A stretch of 64,000 nt of DNA, from positions 1 through 64,000 of the forward strand of contig JADKKH010000009.1 in assembly GCA_016720585.1 (NCBI GenBank). Reading direction: 5' to 3'. The stretch is from Chitinophagaceae bacterium. Lineage in GTDB: Bacteria; Bacteroidota; Bacteroidia; Chitinophagales; Chitinophagaceae. Within the stretch, counting starts at the first letter, position 1; every line of letters begins with the position of its first letter. Both the position numbers and the translations under genes were made by a program. This document shows positions 26,725 to 36,827 of this stretch, in pieces. The notes beneath the pieces were generated by a model. That model ran no database searches. It saw nothing but the letters and a program-made list of their open reading frames with translations, and was not told the origin of the DNA.

Positions 26725-27900
26725 TTAAACTTCCTTGGGCACAGTCCGGCTACCGCTATATAATTCATATTCCAGCAGGCGGCAATCAATCGTGCTGGTA
26801 TAAAATTCAATCCGTCTTTTGGCTTTCAGTCCTATTTTTTTTGCCAGTTCCAGGTTACCGGTAAAAACATAACCCATATATCCACCGCATTTCTGTTTCA
26901 TAAAATCACCAATGCGGCTGTAGGTTTCTTCCAGTTCTTTAATATTACCGAGGCGTTCACCATATTCCGGGTTAACATAAAAAATTCCGGGAACATCGGG
27001 AGGTATTTCTGTTGCTGCGAAATCACAAACCGCAAAATCAACCAGGTTAGCCACACCGGCGGCTATGGCATTTTTCTTTGCATTATCAATGGCGCGTTCA
27101 CTATAATCAGTGGCGATGATCCGAAGACCGGGCAGATCAACAATTTGTTTTTCCAGGAGGGCATCTTCCTTTAAATAAATCGTTTCCTCATATCCCTGCA
27201 AGTGCATAAAAGCGTAATTGGTCCGGAACAATCCCGGCCGGCGGTTGGTAGCGATCATGGCTGCTTCAATAGCAATTGTACCTGAACCACACATCGGATT
27301 TACAAAAGGTGATCTCCGGTCCCAGCGGGTTGCATAGACAGTAGCTGCAGCCAGGGCTTCGAGCATGGGTGCCTGTCCGGGTATTTTCCGGTAGCCGTGT
27401 CTGCCCAAAGAATCTCCGGATGTATCAATAAATATTTCGGCGTTTTCATTTTTCCAGAACAGGTTGATAACGGCACCTGTCAATTCGGAACCGGTGGATG
27501 GCCGGGTGCCTCGTTTTTCCCGCAATCTATCCACGATGGCATCTTTTACCCGCAGGTTGGCAAACATACTGTTATTGATCGTGGGATTATTTACATTGCT
27601 GGTGATGGAAAAATAACCGGGATCCGGTAAAATATTTTCCCAGGGATAATCCAGGAGATTTTTATAAATGGCATCCGCATTTTCTGCCTCAAATTGTTTC
27701 AGGCTGTAGAGTACCTGGCTGGCGCAACGCAGATTCAGGTTTAACTTAATGCAATCGTTAATGGTACCGGTAAGCCGTACTCCGGTTACAAATGTATCGT
27801 CCGTATCAAATCCCAGTTCTTTGACTTCCTGTTCCAGGTAGGGAGCCAGCCGTTTGGGACAGGTAATGATAATAACCGCTTTGTCTGTAAATACATTCAT
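26725..27900 (-). CDS. THUMP domain class I SAM-dependent RNA methyltransferase (RlmL/TrmN type)
   Basis: An N-terminal THUMP/ferredoxin-like region (about 1-160) precedes a Rossmann methyltransferase: NPMCGSGTIAIEAAMIA (SAM motif I, about residue 195), IIATDYSERAIDNAKKNA and the catalytic loop NPEYGERLG. The loop is NPEY rather than NPPY; my recollection is that this is usual for Bacteroidota members. Enzymes of this group make m2G in 23S rRNA or tRNA. I start at ATG 27900 (MNVFTDKAVIIITCPKRLAP), not 28041, because the THUMP similarity begins there. Divergent from the dCMP deaminase gene. Confidence 0.87.
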   Translation of the reverse strand: MNVFTDKAVIIITCPKRLAPYLEQEVKELGFDTDDTFVTGVRLTGTINDCIKLNLNLRCASQVLYSLKQFEAENADAIYKNLLDYPWENILPDPGYFSITSNVNNPTINNSMFANLRVKDAIVDRLREKRGTRPSTGSELTGAVINLFWKNENAEIFIDTSGDSLGRHGYRKIPGQAPMLEALAAATVYATRWDRRSPFVNPMCGSGTIAIEAAMIATNRRPGLFRTNYAFMHLQGYEETIYLKEDALLEKQIVDLPGLRIIATDYSERAIDNAKKNAIAAGVANLVDFAVCDFAATEIPPDVPGIFYVNPEYGERLGNIKELEETYSRIGDFMKQKCGGYMGYVFTGNLELAKKIGLKAKRRIEFYTSTIDCRLLEYELYSGSRTVPKEV

Positions 27901-28070
27901 GGGTGCTAAAGATAAATTCTTCCGGCATGAAATGACAGATAACTTTACCGCTGTATTAAATTTCAGCTGCAGACCTGAATTTACTGGATCAACCCCGAAA
28001 AGAGTAAAAAAAGTGGTGATCTGCAACTGCGGAAAATGCATTTACTTTATCCTGGCTAAATTCAACAAAA

Positions 28071-28568
28071 GTGAAAAAAAGACAAGACTATATTTCCTGG
28101 GATGAATATTTTATGGGTGTGGCACTATTATCCGCCAAACGCAGTAAAGACCCCAGCACTCAAGTGGGTGCCTGTATAGTGAGTGATAAGAATAAAATTG
28201 TCGGGGCCGGGTACAACGGGCTGCCGATAGGTTGTGATGATGATGAATTCTCCTGGGAGAAGCAGGGCGCATTTCTGGATACAAAATATCCGTATATCTG
28301 TCATGCAGAACTGAATGCCATTTTAAATAATATCGGCATGGACCTGCGGGGCTGTAAAATTTATACGGCACTTTTCCCGTGTAATGAATGTGCCAAAGCT
28401 ATTATTCAGTCCGGGATAGTTGAAGTGATCTACCTGTCGGATAAATATGAAGGCACGGATATTTTCAAAGCCTCTAAGTTTATGCTGGACAAAGCGGGTG
28501 TACAGTGCCGGAAGGTTGAATCAAAGATCAGCAAGCTGGTACTTTCCTTTCATGAAGGAGATGTATAA
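28071..28568 (+). CDS. Deoxycytidylate (dCMP) deaminase
   Basis: A 165-residue zinc-dependent deaminase. The zinc site is formed by CHAELNAI (His and catalytic Glu) and PCNECAKAI (two Cys); SKDPSTQVGACIV and AGYNGLPIGCDD are strongly conserved in dCMP deaminases. It converts dCMP to dUMP for thymidylate synthesis. The start is GTG 28071 (MKKRQDYISWDEYFM), supported by the family N-terminus. Followed by a hairpin terminator at 28637. Full-length. Confidence 0.92.
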   Translation: MKKRQDYISWDEYFMGVALLSAKRSKDPSTQVGACIVSDKNKIVGAGYNGLPIGCDDDEFSWEKQGAFLDTKYPYICHAELNAILNNIGMDLRGCKIYTALFPCNECAKAIIQSGIVEVIYLSDKYEGTDIFKASKFMLDKAGVQCRKVESKISKLVLSFHEGDV

Positions 28569-28636
28569 AACACAATGTTGATAGCATGTAAATGTTTATG
28601 AACCCTTTACACTCATTCCCGAACTGCTCTCAGTAT

Positions 28637-28664
28637 GCCGGGTCACATCACAATCACACCCGGC
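28637..28664 (+). terminator. Intrinsic terminator
   Basis: A 7-bp stem GCCGGGT/ACCCGGC followed by TTTTTG, about 70 bp downstream of the dCMP deaminase stop. It lies between convergent genes. Confidence 0.65.
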
Positions 28665-28703
28665 TTTTTGATAAATCGCCTGTAAAGCCGGAAGGAAAGA
28701 CCT

Positions 28704-29561
28704 CTATTTAAAATTATTTTCAATCCATTTTTCGATGGACAACATACCCGGGAATTCTTTTTTCAGTGATTCCATTTCACTCATAAAAAGTGCTTCGTTA
28801 TTATTTATCCACCGGAACATTTTGGCAAGTCCCGAACCCATAACCAAACGCGTTATGAACATGGGTAACTGCTGAAATTTTATTTCCCGGTTTAGTACGG
28901 TGGAAAAAACACGGGCCAGTTGATTTCCATTCATTTGTTCGGATGCCAACGTTAATGTTCTACCTGAATATTTCAGCGGGTCAGCAAAAATCATCGTGCT
29001 GATCCTGCCGATATCCTGGGAGCCTATAAACTGTTGTATTTTGTCTGCGCGGGTTGGCAAAACCAATTTTCCCTTTAAAATACGGCTCTTAACTTGTGGC
29101 ATTAATAAGTTTTCGTAAAGAGAGGCTGGCCGGAGTATCGTATAATTAAGCCCGGTTGATTTAATATAGTTCTCTATCAGATTCTTACTTTCCCAATGAG
29201 GGATACCGGTATTCAAATCACAGCCTACCACAGAAGAATAAACAAAATGCTTTACGCCCTGCTCCCGGGAAATGGTAGCCAGGTTTAGCCCCTGTTGTAT
29301 TTCTTTATCCACACCCGCAGTAAACTGGAGATTACAAAAAACACCATCCGCGTTTTGCAAATAATTCCGGTAAGAGGAAGAATCATTCAAATCGCCTTTT
29401 ATAATCTCTACATTCTCCCCGGTAATTGATTTAGACCCGGGCTTACCAGGGTTTCTGATCAGTGCTTTTACACGGAATCCTTTACTTACCAGGTTACGCA
29501 CAACGGCCCCACCCTGGTTTCCGGTAGCCCCTGTAACAAAAATGGTTTTATCGTTTTGCAT
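28704..29561 (-). CDS. NmrA/atypical SDR NAD(P)-binding protein
   Basis: A 285-residue protein opening with FVTGATGNQGGAVVRNLVSK, the G-x-x-G-x-x-G dinucleotide fold of NmrA-like atypical short-chain dehydrogenases. KGDLNDSSSYRNYLQNADGV (the Asp-Leu element) and YSSVVGCDLNTGIPHWESKN follow, with W/E-S-K in the position of the catalytic lysine. Family members act as redox sensors or as reductases on aromatic and quinone compounds; which applies here is unclear. Complete; single gene on the minus strand with a long spacer upstream. Confidence 0.85.
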   Translation of the reverse strand: MQNDKTIFVTGATGNQGGAVVRNLVSKGFRVKALIRNPGKPGSKSITGENVEIIKGDLNDSSSYRNYLQNADGVFCNLQFTAGVDKEIQQGLNLATISREQGVKHFVYSSVVGCDLNTGIPHWESKNLIENYIKSTGLNYTILRPASLYENLLMPQVKSRILKGKLVLPTRADKIQQFIGSQDIGRISTMIFADPLKYSGRTLTLASEQMNGNQLARVFSTVLNREIKFQQLPMFITRLVMGSGLAKMFRWINNNEALFMSEMESLKKEFPGMLSIEKWIENNFK

Positions 29562-30149
29562 CTGGAAAATTTTTTTAAACGAATATAATTATTTCCTGTT
29601 GGGCAGGCTATAAAGCTTCTTTAAATTGTTATTCCCGTACTGCTCCTGCCTGCTTATGTCAAAGAAGTGAACCTTGTTTTAATGAAATTACCAGGGGTAA
29701 ATAAAATCCTTGTTTTAAGGGGCATAGTCATCTGGAACAAAGGCGGGATAGTTTACTATTACCGGAAAGGGAGTTGAAAACAGGTATATAATGAATATAA
29801 GGAAATCCATGGGCGTATTTCTTATGATCTGCCGGTTACATTCCGGGCACTAAGATTTACTATTTAGAAATGAAGTTGGGTTGTGCTAAGATGCGCAAAA
29901 CCTTAAGCCGGGTGATTACGATCATGATTTGAATAACCCGGGTAACCTATTTTCATTTTAAGATTTTAAGACAGCATAACCCCTTGCCTTATTTTTTTTT
30001 ACTCTTAAAATTGAACACATGAAAAACCAAGGACCCGATTTTTTTGAAGTGACATCAACCCCGCCCGGGTTATTAAAGCGGGCGGAGTATGATTAAGTAC
30101 ACTTGATAATTTTTCGATACAGCTTCTGAAACATAAAAATATGACTATT
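29562..30149. other. Long spacer with small ORF and hairpin
   Basis: No normal-sized gene. At 30019-30096 a 25-codon plus-strand ORF (MKNQGPDFFEVTSTPPGLLK...) could be a leader peptide, but it has no independent support. It overlaps a CCGCCC/GGGCGG inverted repeat at 30061-30085. The rest, roughly 29580-30000, is AT-rich without visible structure and presumably contains promoters for the flanking divergent genes. Confidence 0.4.
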
Positions 30150-32427
30150 ATGAAAAAAATAATTACAACCCTGACTATCTTGCTGGCAATAGTTTGGTAA
30201 TTTATTAGCGCAGTATTCCATTGACTGGGTAAGACCCGCAGACAACATCCAGAAAACAGGTGTTATGATTACCCGGGACAATTCAGATAATGCCATTGTT
30301 ACCGGGTATATTACCTCTAATAATATCTATACCCGTAAATATGATAAGTTTGGCGTTTTGCAATGGGAGAAAATTTCCACGTCGGGTATTGCCGGCAACT
30401 ATGAAAGACCTGTTTGGGTAAATACTGATAATTCTAATAACGTATTTGTCGCCGGTTACAGATATTCAGGTACATCTCAGATTTATCCAAATGCACTAGT
30501 TGTTTTAAAATATAATGCCGCTGGTACCCTGTTATGGAAAAATAACATAACTATTTCAGCTTTGAAGCCCATTAATCTGAGAGGGGAAGTGGATAATTAT
30601 GGCAACCTGTATATTGGTGCTGCAGGCAGTTCTTCACCTTCCGGATTTTTATTATACAAATTCAGTTCATCGGGTACATTAATTTTTTCCAAAACGAGCA
30701 CCGCAAACGCCCCAAATGGTTTTGGATCTATGCGGTTAAAGGGAAATAAAATTGTTATGACGGGCAGTAGTGGTAACAGAAGCGCTGCCCCGGTTATTGC
30801 CTGGGATCTATCGGGTAATATTTTGTGGACGGCCTCCTTCCTGGGGCGGGGCGGGGTTGATGCAGAAATTGACGGCAGCGGAAATGTGTATATGCTTACC
30901 TCTTATTCCAACCAGGTATCTATATCAAGCGGAGAAGATATTTCTGTTTATAAATTAAATAAAAGAGGAAAACAGGTATGGAAAAAATCTTACCATTTTG
31001 GAGGAACAGACAATCCGACCCGGTTTACCCTGGTAGCTGATAAGTTAAGTGTAATCGGATATAGCTCCATCAATGCTTCCTATTTTGATTGGATAACATT
31101 CCAAACGGATATTGATGGTACTATGCTTTGGAACACCCGTTACAATGAAACGACTACCAACGATGAAATACCAGCTTTTATAGCGGCAAAAGCCAATGGA
31201 GAAGTGTTTGTTACCGGAAAAGGCGGGCCTGTAGTTATGAGCCCAACCGGCTCTAGTTTTTTACGGTTAATCACTTTAAAATATGATAAAGCCGGTACGA
31301 GGAAATGGGTTGATTCTGTCAATATAAATGGAGGCTTTGGAATTGCCTGCACGCTGGCAAGCGACAGCAGTCTATTCGTTCTCAGTCATGCAAATATGAC
31401 GGCCTATCATTTACTTGATCAAATAAATACCGGTATCTGTAGCATTCCCACGGGATTAACTGTTGCAAATATTACTGCTACCAGTGCAGATTTCTCCTGG
31501 TCCGCAGTTTCAGGTGCACTTTTATATCACCTGCGTTATAAACCCACATCGGCAACTACCTGGACGGTTGTTTCTACCAATAATCCGGCTGTTACGGTAA
31601 CCAATCTTACAGCAGGTACTGCTTATGAATACGCTGTGGAAGCTGTTTGTAACAGCGGGCCTTCGGGATATAGTACAACCCAAACATTCAGTACGAGTGG
31701 CACAGGTTATTGCACAACCGGAGGACAAAGCCAGGCCCTGGAGTATTTAAATTTTGTTTGGATCGGTGGTATTATGAATTCTACAGGGATTGATAACGGA
31801 TATGGGGATTATACGAATTTAAGTACAACATTTACGCAGGGACAATTAGTTAACGGGTATTTATCAGGCCGGGTGCCTTATCCTGAATTTGAAAATTATT
31901 ATATCTGGATTGATTTTAACCATGACAATGATTTTACCGACCCGGGCGAACAGGTGGTTAGCCTCTATTCTGACTTTACAGGATGGATCGCTGTTAATTT
32001 TACCGTTCCTGCAAATGCCCCGTTGGGTCAAACAAGAATGCGCATAACCCAGAGTTCAGGCGCAGCACCATCTCCCTGCGGCGTATATGCCAGAGGAGAA
32101 ACAGAGGATTATACAGTTATCATCAACCCGCCAGGTGGTAAGCCTATCGTTTTGAAATCGGATATAACCTCCAATCAGACAAAGCTTAACTATACACTTT
32201 ATCCCAACCCGGTGTCTGATAAATTGACGATAGAAAAAAATAAAGCGAGTGGCATAGTAAAAGTAGAGGTCATCAATGCAGCCGGGTTAGTAAATTATAT
32301 TCAGTATGTTAATCCATTACTAACCGTACTGACATTACCCATGCAGCAATACCCGTCCGGATTGTATTTTATCCGTATTACCAGCAATGACAATATAATT
32401 ACAATAAAAAAGGTACTGAAAAACTAA
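30150..32427 (+). CDS. T9SS-secreted beta-propeller / FN3 / GEVED protein, frameshift in signal peptide
   Basis: The long frame 30265-32427 encodes tandem SBBP/PQQ-like propeller repeats (about the first 390 residues; IEGSGNVY-like and YDKAGTRKW motifs). An FN3 domain follows (PTGLTVANITATSADFSWSA), then a GEVED domain ending GETEDYTV and a T9SS type A sorting domain (YTLYPNPVSDKLTIEKN to IKKVLKN). Its natural start with signal peptide is at 30150 (MKKIITTLTILLAIV), but that frame hits TAA near 30198; a one-base change near 30195 joins it to AQYSIDWVRPADNIQ. So the signal peptide is out of frame as written. The protein should be cell-surface or secreted. Confidence 0.8.
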
Positions 32428-32450
32428 GATTAAGGTTATCAATATAAAAG

Positions 32451-32482
32451 CATCCCGTCCCGGAATCAATCGGGGCGGGATG
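32451..32482 (+). terminator. Intrinsic terminator
   Basis: A 12-bp stem CATCCCGTCCCG/CGGGGCGGGATG with one G-T pair and an 8-nt loop, 24 bp after the T9SS gene. The T-rich tail is interrupted (TATTTATTT). Confidence 0.7.
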
Positions 32483-32584
32483 TATTTATTTCAGATCAAG
32501 ACTAACAGAACAAAGACCTTTTACAAATACATTTCGGTTTAATCAGAGAAGTATTAATAGTAACTAAGGAGTAATTTTTCCCTT

Positions 32585-33256
32585 TTATCCATTTTTTTTC
32601 TTCCACAAATTATATGCTATTAAAATTTCTTCCGCCTCAGTAAACTTTGTCTTTTCATCTACCGTCTTTAAAAATTCCTCGTCGAGGCTTAAATATTTCA
32701 TGAAAAATTCCTTGAGTTTCTTATAGGCACCAGGCGTTGGCGGGGCCACTTCTACAAAACCCAATTCAGCGCTTTTGATAAACAGTTCAACTCCATACGG
32801 ATCTGACCTGTCGATAATAACACCCCCGATACCCGGCTTGCTCATTCCGCGTTTGAAATAATCCTTGTAAAGGACCACAGCACCCTCATAAGCCCGGTGA
32901 ATAAAAAGACGCAGGTTGTTTATCTTTCTTTCACCCATCCCCTGGTTTTTTTTCCAGAAATTTTTTTTCATATCCAGCACTTCGAAATGATACCAGGTAT
33001 CTTCATAGATAAAACCATAGCCGGCAACATCTTCCGCTCTTATTCGTTTGGTTTTGGCGCCTGGTTCGGTAAACGCTATAACCATTTCCATTTCTCCAAA
33101 ATTCACTTCTTTTTTACCGGATACTTTTTTTAATTCCACATCTACCATACCCTTGACCGTGTCCCCGTTCTCCTTTAAATAATAGCCTACCTGGTCGGAA
33201 GCCGCGGAAGTAAGCAGGATTCCCAATTGGAAAATGATCAGTGTTAAGAATCGCAT
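32585..33256 (-). CDS. Secreted hypothetical protein
   Basis: A 223-residue protein with a signal peptide (MRFLTLIIFQLGILLTSAAS). The start of the mature part, GYYLKENGDTVKGMVDVELK, matches a common Bacteroidota layout: a beta-strand opening with a G-x-I/V-x-x-x-x-G-D-T motif, seen in many exported proteins of unknown function. The middle is charged (EPGAKTKRIRAEDVAGYGF), and the C-terminal half is helical. The gene is intact and single. Promoters for it would lie in 33257-33366. Confidence 0.65.
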   Translation of the reverse strand: MRFLTLIIFQLGILLTSAASDQVGYYLKENGDTVKGMVDVELKKVSGKKEVNFGEMEMVIAFTEPGAKTKRIRAEDVAGYGFIYEDTWYHFEVLDMKKNFWKKNQGMGERKINNLRLFIHRAYEGAVVLYKDYFKRGMSKPGIGGVIIDRSDPYGVELFIKSAELGFVEVAPPTPGAYKKLKEFFMKYLSLDEEFLKTVDEKTKFTEAEEILIAYNLWKKKNG

Positions 33257-33366
33257 AAGTCGTTATTTTAATTAAATCTGAAAAGTTATCAAAACTCCCC
33301 TTCACGCTCAATTTTTTTAGTCCCCGTATGGTCAGCATTTTAGCCTGTCAGCCGGGCAACAAAAAA

Positions 33367-34848
33367 TTAAAATTGAAAATAAATAAATGAACTGCTGCTT
33401 TCCTGGCTCCAGATCAAAAGAATGATAATAACTGCCCAGATAATTCCGAAAAACCACCAGGAAAGTTTAGGGATTACTTCCAACACTTTTGTATTTCTCA
33501 ACAGCCAATGAGCCATAACCATAAAAAAGACAATTATTGACACCTTGAGAATTGCCAATGTGTTTAACAGGGGTTCCCCTGTATGAGCGAAGCCAAACAT
33601 GGATTTCAGCAAGTCCCAGGCTTTTGTAAATGTGGAAGCCCGGAAGAAAACCCAGGTGACATTGATCAGGAAGAAGGTGAACAGGGCAATCGAAAAATTT
33701 CTTAACGTTTTTGGTTTAAAAATTTCCGGAACTGGCCCCAGTACACCTACTTCACCCGCAGGTGCAACCGCAATCGGAACTACTTTATCCTTACGGAAAT
33801 CTGCGATTGCTTTTTCCACCCATAAATAAAATCCATGTAACCCGCCCCATACAACAAATGTCCAGTTAGCCCCATGCCAGAGGCCACCGAGCAACATCGT
33901 TAACATCAGGTTGATATAGGTTCTGAAGGAGCCTTTCCGGTTTCCACCGAGGGGAATATATAAGTAATCGCGGAGCCAGGCAGATAAGGTAATATGCCAT
34001 CTGCGCCAGAAATCGGAGAAGCCAATAGCGGCATAGGGATATAAAAAATTTTGTGGCAACACAAAACCCAGGCAGGCCGCTACACCTATGGCACAGGTGG
34101 AATAGCCGGCAAAATCAAAAAATATTTGACCGGAAAAAGCCAACACACCCATCCAGGCATCCAGGGTGGGCAATATTCCCTTTGCGCCAAATACATCATT
34201 GGCCGTAGCCGACAACATACTATCGGCCAAAACTACTTTCATAAATAATCCCAGGGATATCAGAAACAATCCTTCTACCATTTGCTTTTGCGTTGCCTGG
34301 CGGGGTGTTTCAAATTGCGGTACCAATTGCGGTGGACGAACAATGGGACCGGCAACGAGGTGGGGAAAGAAAGTCACAAATAACGAAAAGTCCAGGATAG
34401 ATTTCACCGGTTTACTTTTCTGTTTATACATATCAATCGTGTAACAGAGCGTGGTAAATGTATAAAAGGAAATACCGGCAGGTAATATGATATTGGGTTT
34501 GGCCGGATGAAAATCAATGCCGGCTAAATTTACCAGTTGCGTGAAATTCTCCAGGAGAAATCCCCCATATTTAAAAAAGCAAAGCATACCAAGGTTACCG
34601 ATCAGGCTGACCACCAGCAGCACTTTTTTCTTATTCTTATTCTGCTGGGTATACAAAGCCCGGCCCACAAAAAAATCAACCACGGTAGAAAGCCACAATA
34701 ATAAAATGAAGGGGGGATTCCAGGCCGCATAAAAAATATAACTGGCCAGCAGGAGGTTTATCTTTTTCGTTTTCCAGCTAAACGGAAGGTTATGCAGGAT
34801 CAGAATAAGGATAAAAAAAACGATGAAGGTATATGAGTTGAAAACCAT
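33367..34848 (-). CDS. MBOAT family O-acyltransferase (AlgI/DltB type)
   Basis: A 493-residue polytopic membrane enzyme with about 11 TM helices. MBOAT marks are FGFSDFWRRWHITLSAWL-like sequence (IGFSDFWRRWHITLSAWLRD) with LYIPLGGNRKGSFRTYIN, and the catalytic His in LLGGLWHGANWTFVVWGGLH. It moves acyl (often acetyl) groups across the membrane onto a periplasmic sugar or polymer acceptor, usually with an SGNH partner. That partner is encoded 25 bp upstream in the same operon (34874-35923). There is no alginate gene cluster, so the acceptor is unknown. Confidence 0.9.
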   Translation of the reverse strand: MVFNSYTFIVFFILILILHNLPFSWKTKKINLLLASYIFYAAWNPPFILLLWLSTVVDFFVGRALYTQQNKNKKKVLLVVSLIGNLGMLCFFKYGGFLLENFTQLVNLAGIDFHPAKPNIILPAGISFYTFTTLCYTIDMYKQKSKPVKSILDFSLFVTFFPHLVAGPIVRPPQLVPQFETPRQATQKQMVEGLFLISLGLFMKVVLADSMLSATANDVFGAKGILPTLDAWMGVLAFSGQIFFDFAGYSTCAIGVAACLGFVLPQNFLYPYAAIGFSDFWRRWHITLSAWLRDYLYIPLGGNRKGSFRTYINLMLTMLLGGLWHGANWTFVVWGGLHGFYLWVEKAIADFRKDKVVPIAVAPAGEVGVLGPVPEIFKPKTLRNFSIALFTFFLINVTWVFFRASTFTKAWDLLKSMFGFAHTGEPLLNTLAILKVSIIVFFMVMAHWLLRNTKVLEVIPKLSWWFFGIIWAVIIILLIWSQESSSSFIYFQF

Positions 34849-34873
34849 GTTGCAGTTGTTGGTGGTTAAATGA

Positions 34874-35923
34874 TCAGTTGGATGATGTACCGGCCGCCGG
34901 GAATTTCCATCCTTTTTCCTGGCTCAGTATCTTAATAAAGTTTACCGTAAAAACTTTGGCATCGGTTAAACTCAAATGCGAATTTTCCGGGCAAATAAAA
35001 TGATCCAATGCCGGATAATCTGCATAATGAATTCCCGGGCAATTTGTAATGGCTAATAACCTGTCCCAGTATTTTTCTCGAGGGAAACCCATCTTTTCAG
35101 CCATAAGAAATCCGCCGCTGGAAGGTGTCCGTACAAATAAAACTTCACCGCCCCGGGCTTTTATTTTATCCACGGCCGTTTTTACTATGGTAAACATGGA
35201 ATCCAGTTTTGAACCCGATGCCGGTGGCTCCTTATTCGCTTTTCCAAATGATACCCAGATATTTTTTACTATGTTTTGCAGCGTGGTATCTGCAGAAAAT
35301 TTATCTGTCATATATTCCTGCCGGTTAAATTTCACTCTTCCAAAATCCGAAGGGAAGCCGGGAAATTTATACACGCCGGGTCTATCCTTCAAAGGCAGCC
35401 GGTCTAACTGGGCACCCAGGGATAGCCATTCTTTATCCAAAAAAACAAATTGGGATTCCAGCAGGCGGTTGATATGAAAACTGGCCCTTTGGGCTGGAGT
35501 ACGTTCTTTGTAAAATTTTAAATTATCAACAGGTCTTTGTGCATTTCCGGGAGCGGTAGAAAAAAATAATCCTTCTGTTACATCCACCACCAATCTGCCT
35601 TTAAAATTTTTATCATTTGCGAGGTTTTCCAGGACCGGAACCGGGGTGCTGCCCACGCAGGCTAATTGAATGGCCTGGTTCCCGGTAAGGGATTCCCAGG
35701 TTGGTATATCCAGGTCAAACTTGATCCGGGATGACCCGATGAAAACGGTAACCTTATCAGCAGGCTGATATACTTTATCCCGCTGATGCGTCCATAAGGC
35801 CGGGTCGTCATAGTAAGTGGTTTCAAAACCTTTATGGCGGAGGTATCGTTCCCAGGAGATAATAGAAATGGAAACTAATACAACCATCAGGATGGCTGAT
35901 TTTGCGAGGGGCTGTACAGGCAT
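34874..35923 (-). CDS. SGNH/DltD-like partner of the MBOAT acyltransferase
   Basis: A 349-residue protein anchored by one N-terminal TM helix (about 8-25, SAILMVVLVSISIISW) with a periplasmic SGNH-like domain. Candidate catalytic motifs are VFIGSSRIKFDLD (block I, nucleophile Ser in the G-S-S-R turn) and FICPENSHLSLTDA near the C-terminus (His of a D/N-x-H-type block V). Co-location upstream of the MBOAT gene on the same strand matches the AlgI-AlgX/J, DltB-DltD and PatA-PatB arrangement: acyl transfer is completed by this protein. Start ATG 35923 precedes the TM segment directly. Exact substrate unknown. Confidence 0.72.
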   Translation of the reverse strand: MPVQPLAKSAILMVVLVSISIISWERYLRHKGFETTYYDDPALWTHQRDKVYQPADKVTVFIGSSRIKFDLDIPTWESLTGNQAIQLACVGSTPVPVLENLANDKNFKGRLVVDVTEGLFFSTAPGNAQRPVDNLKFYKERTPAQRASFHINRLLESQFVFLDKEWLSLGAQLDRLPLKDRPGVYKFPGFPSDFGRVKFNRQEYMTDKFSADTTLQNIVKNIWVSFGKANKEPPASGSKLDSMFTIVKTAVDKIKARGGEVLFVRTPSSGGFLMAEKMGFPREKYWDRLLAITNCPGIHYADYPALDHFICPENSHLSLTDAKVFTVNFIKILSQEKGWKFPAAGTSSN

Positions 35924-36233
35924 TAGTTTGTTGGTTTTAGTAACTAAATTATAGTAAATAATCTTAAGTCAGCGTAAACAGTCACCCGGATTATATTACA
36001 ATTTTTCTTTTATTCTCTGATAATGGGAGAAGCAGTTATTAAAAACAAAACTCTCCGCCCATTTTTTGTCCGTTAAATATATAGCTAAAAAAATAGTGCC
36101 CGCTAAAATTTTATTGAATTATTGCATTTGTAGCTTTTTTACACAATAGCAACAGATTTTCAAAATGTATGCTATTCATTGCTCCGAATGGTGTATATAA
36201 GTAAGTCCGTTCAAAAATAAATGGATAAAAAAA
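35924..36233. other. AT-rich spacer
   Basis: No coding content. It contains AT-rich sequence that likely includes the promoter of the MBOAT operon (read leftward) and the poly-T end of the terminator at 36234. Confidence 0.5.
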
Positions 36234-36257
36234 AGCCTGCACAAAAATGTGCAGGCT
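36234..36257 (-). terminator. Intrinsic terminator for the YXWGXW gene
   Basis: A perfect 10-bp stem AGCCTGCACA/TGTGCAGGCT with a 4-nt loop. On the minus strand it is followed by a run of eight T and lies 28 bp after the gene end at 36286. Confidence 0.88.
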
Positions 36258-36285
36258 GATTCTGAGTTTTCATATTATAATAATA

Positions 36286-36582
36286 TTATCTCCAACGGCC
36301 CGGTACCCAAACATATCCACGCCGGGAATGTCGCCAATGACCCTCTGAATAGCGATGCCGGTGTGACCGGGGTTCTGACCAATAACCTTCCCGGTAATCA
36401 TATCGTCCGCCATTTGAATTCCATTCTCCACTTACCCACACATGTCTTGGAGAAGGTTGAGGCGGTCTTACACCTATGGTTATGGAAGGGCGGATAATGA
36501 CCCGTAACTGGGCTTCAGTTGCTGCCGAAAAGGATAATGCTACAGCAAGAAGAACTACGATTTTTGAAATATACTTTTTCAT
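36286..36582 (-). CDS. YXWGXW-repeat small secreted protein
   Basis: A 98-residue basic protein: signal peptide (about 1-24, ATEAQ), then proline-rich IGVRPPQPSPRHVWVSGEW and tandem short repeats of the (Y/H)-x-W-x-x-G-x-W type (HVWVSGEW, YREGYWSE, YSEGHWRH, YVWVPGRWR). Such proteins are widespread, exported and of unknown role; the WVPGxW unit is the family mark. A strong terminator follows at once, so it is a monocistronic, probably abundant transcript. Confidence 0.8.
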   Translation of the reverse strand: MKKYISKIVVLLAVALSFSAATEAQLRVIIRPSITIGVRPPQPSPRHVWVSGEWNSNGGRYDYREGYWSEPRSHRHRYSEGHWRHSRRGYVWVPGRWR

Positions 36583-36827
36583 ATTAACTATTTTACTTTA
36601 TTAAAAACTGACTAAAAAAGGTGATTAAACGTAATCACTGACTGGTTTTCAAATCATCCCCTATTCAGGAAAGGAACGGGGACACTCAGATAAGCCATTA
36701 ACCGTGCCAGCAAAAAAAAATTGCAAGCTTCATTCTCCGGGTAGTTTCACCGGATTTTCATCCCTGTTAGCCATCCAATACACTTGCAGGATTTTTGAAT
36801 TATGATTTTGCACAGCATTATTAAAAG

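Noticed and set aside
26725..27900. NPEY in place of NPPY as a catalytic defect in the methyltransferase
   Set aside because: The variant loop is, to my recollection, normal for Bacteroidota members, so it is not evidence of inactivation.
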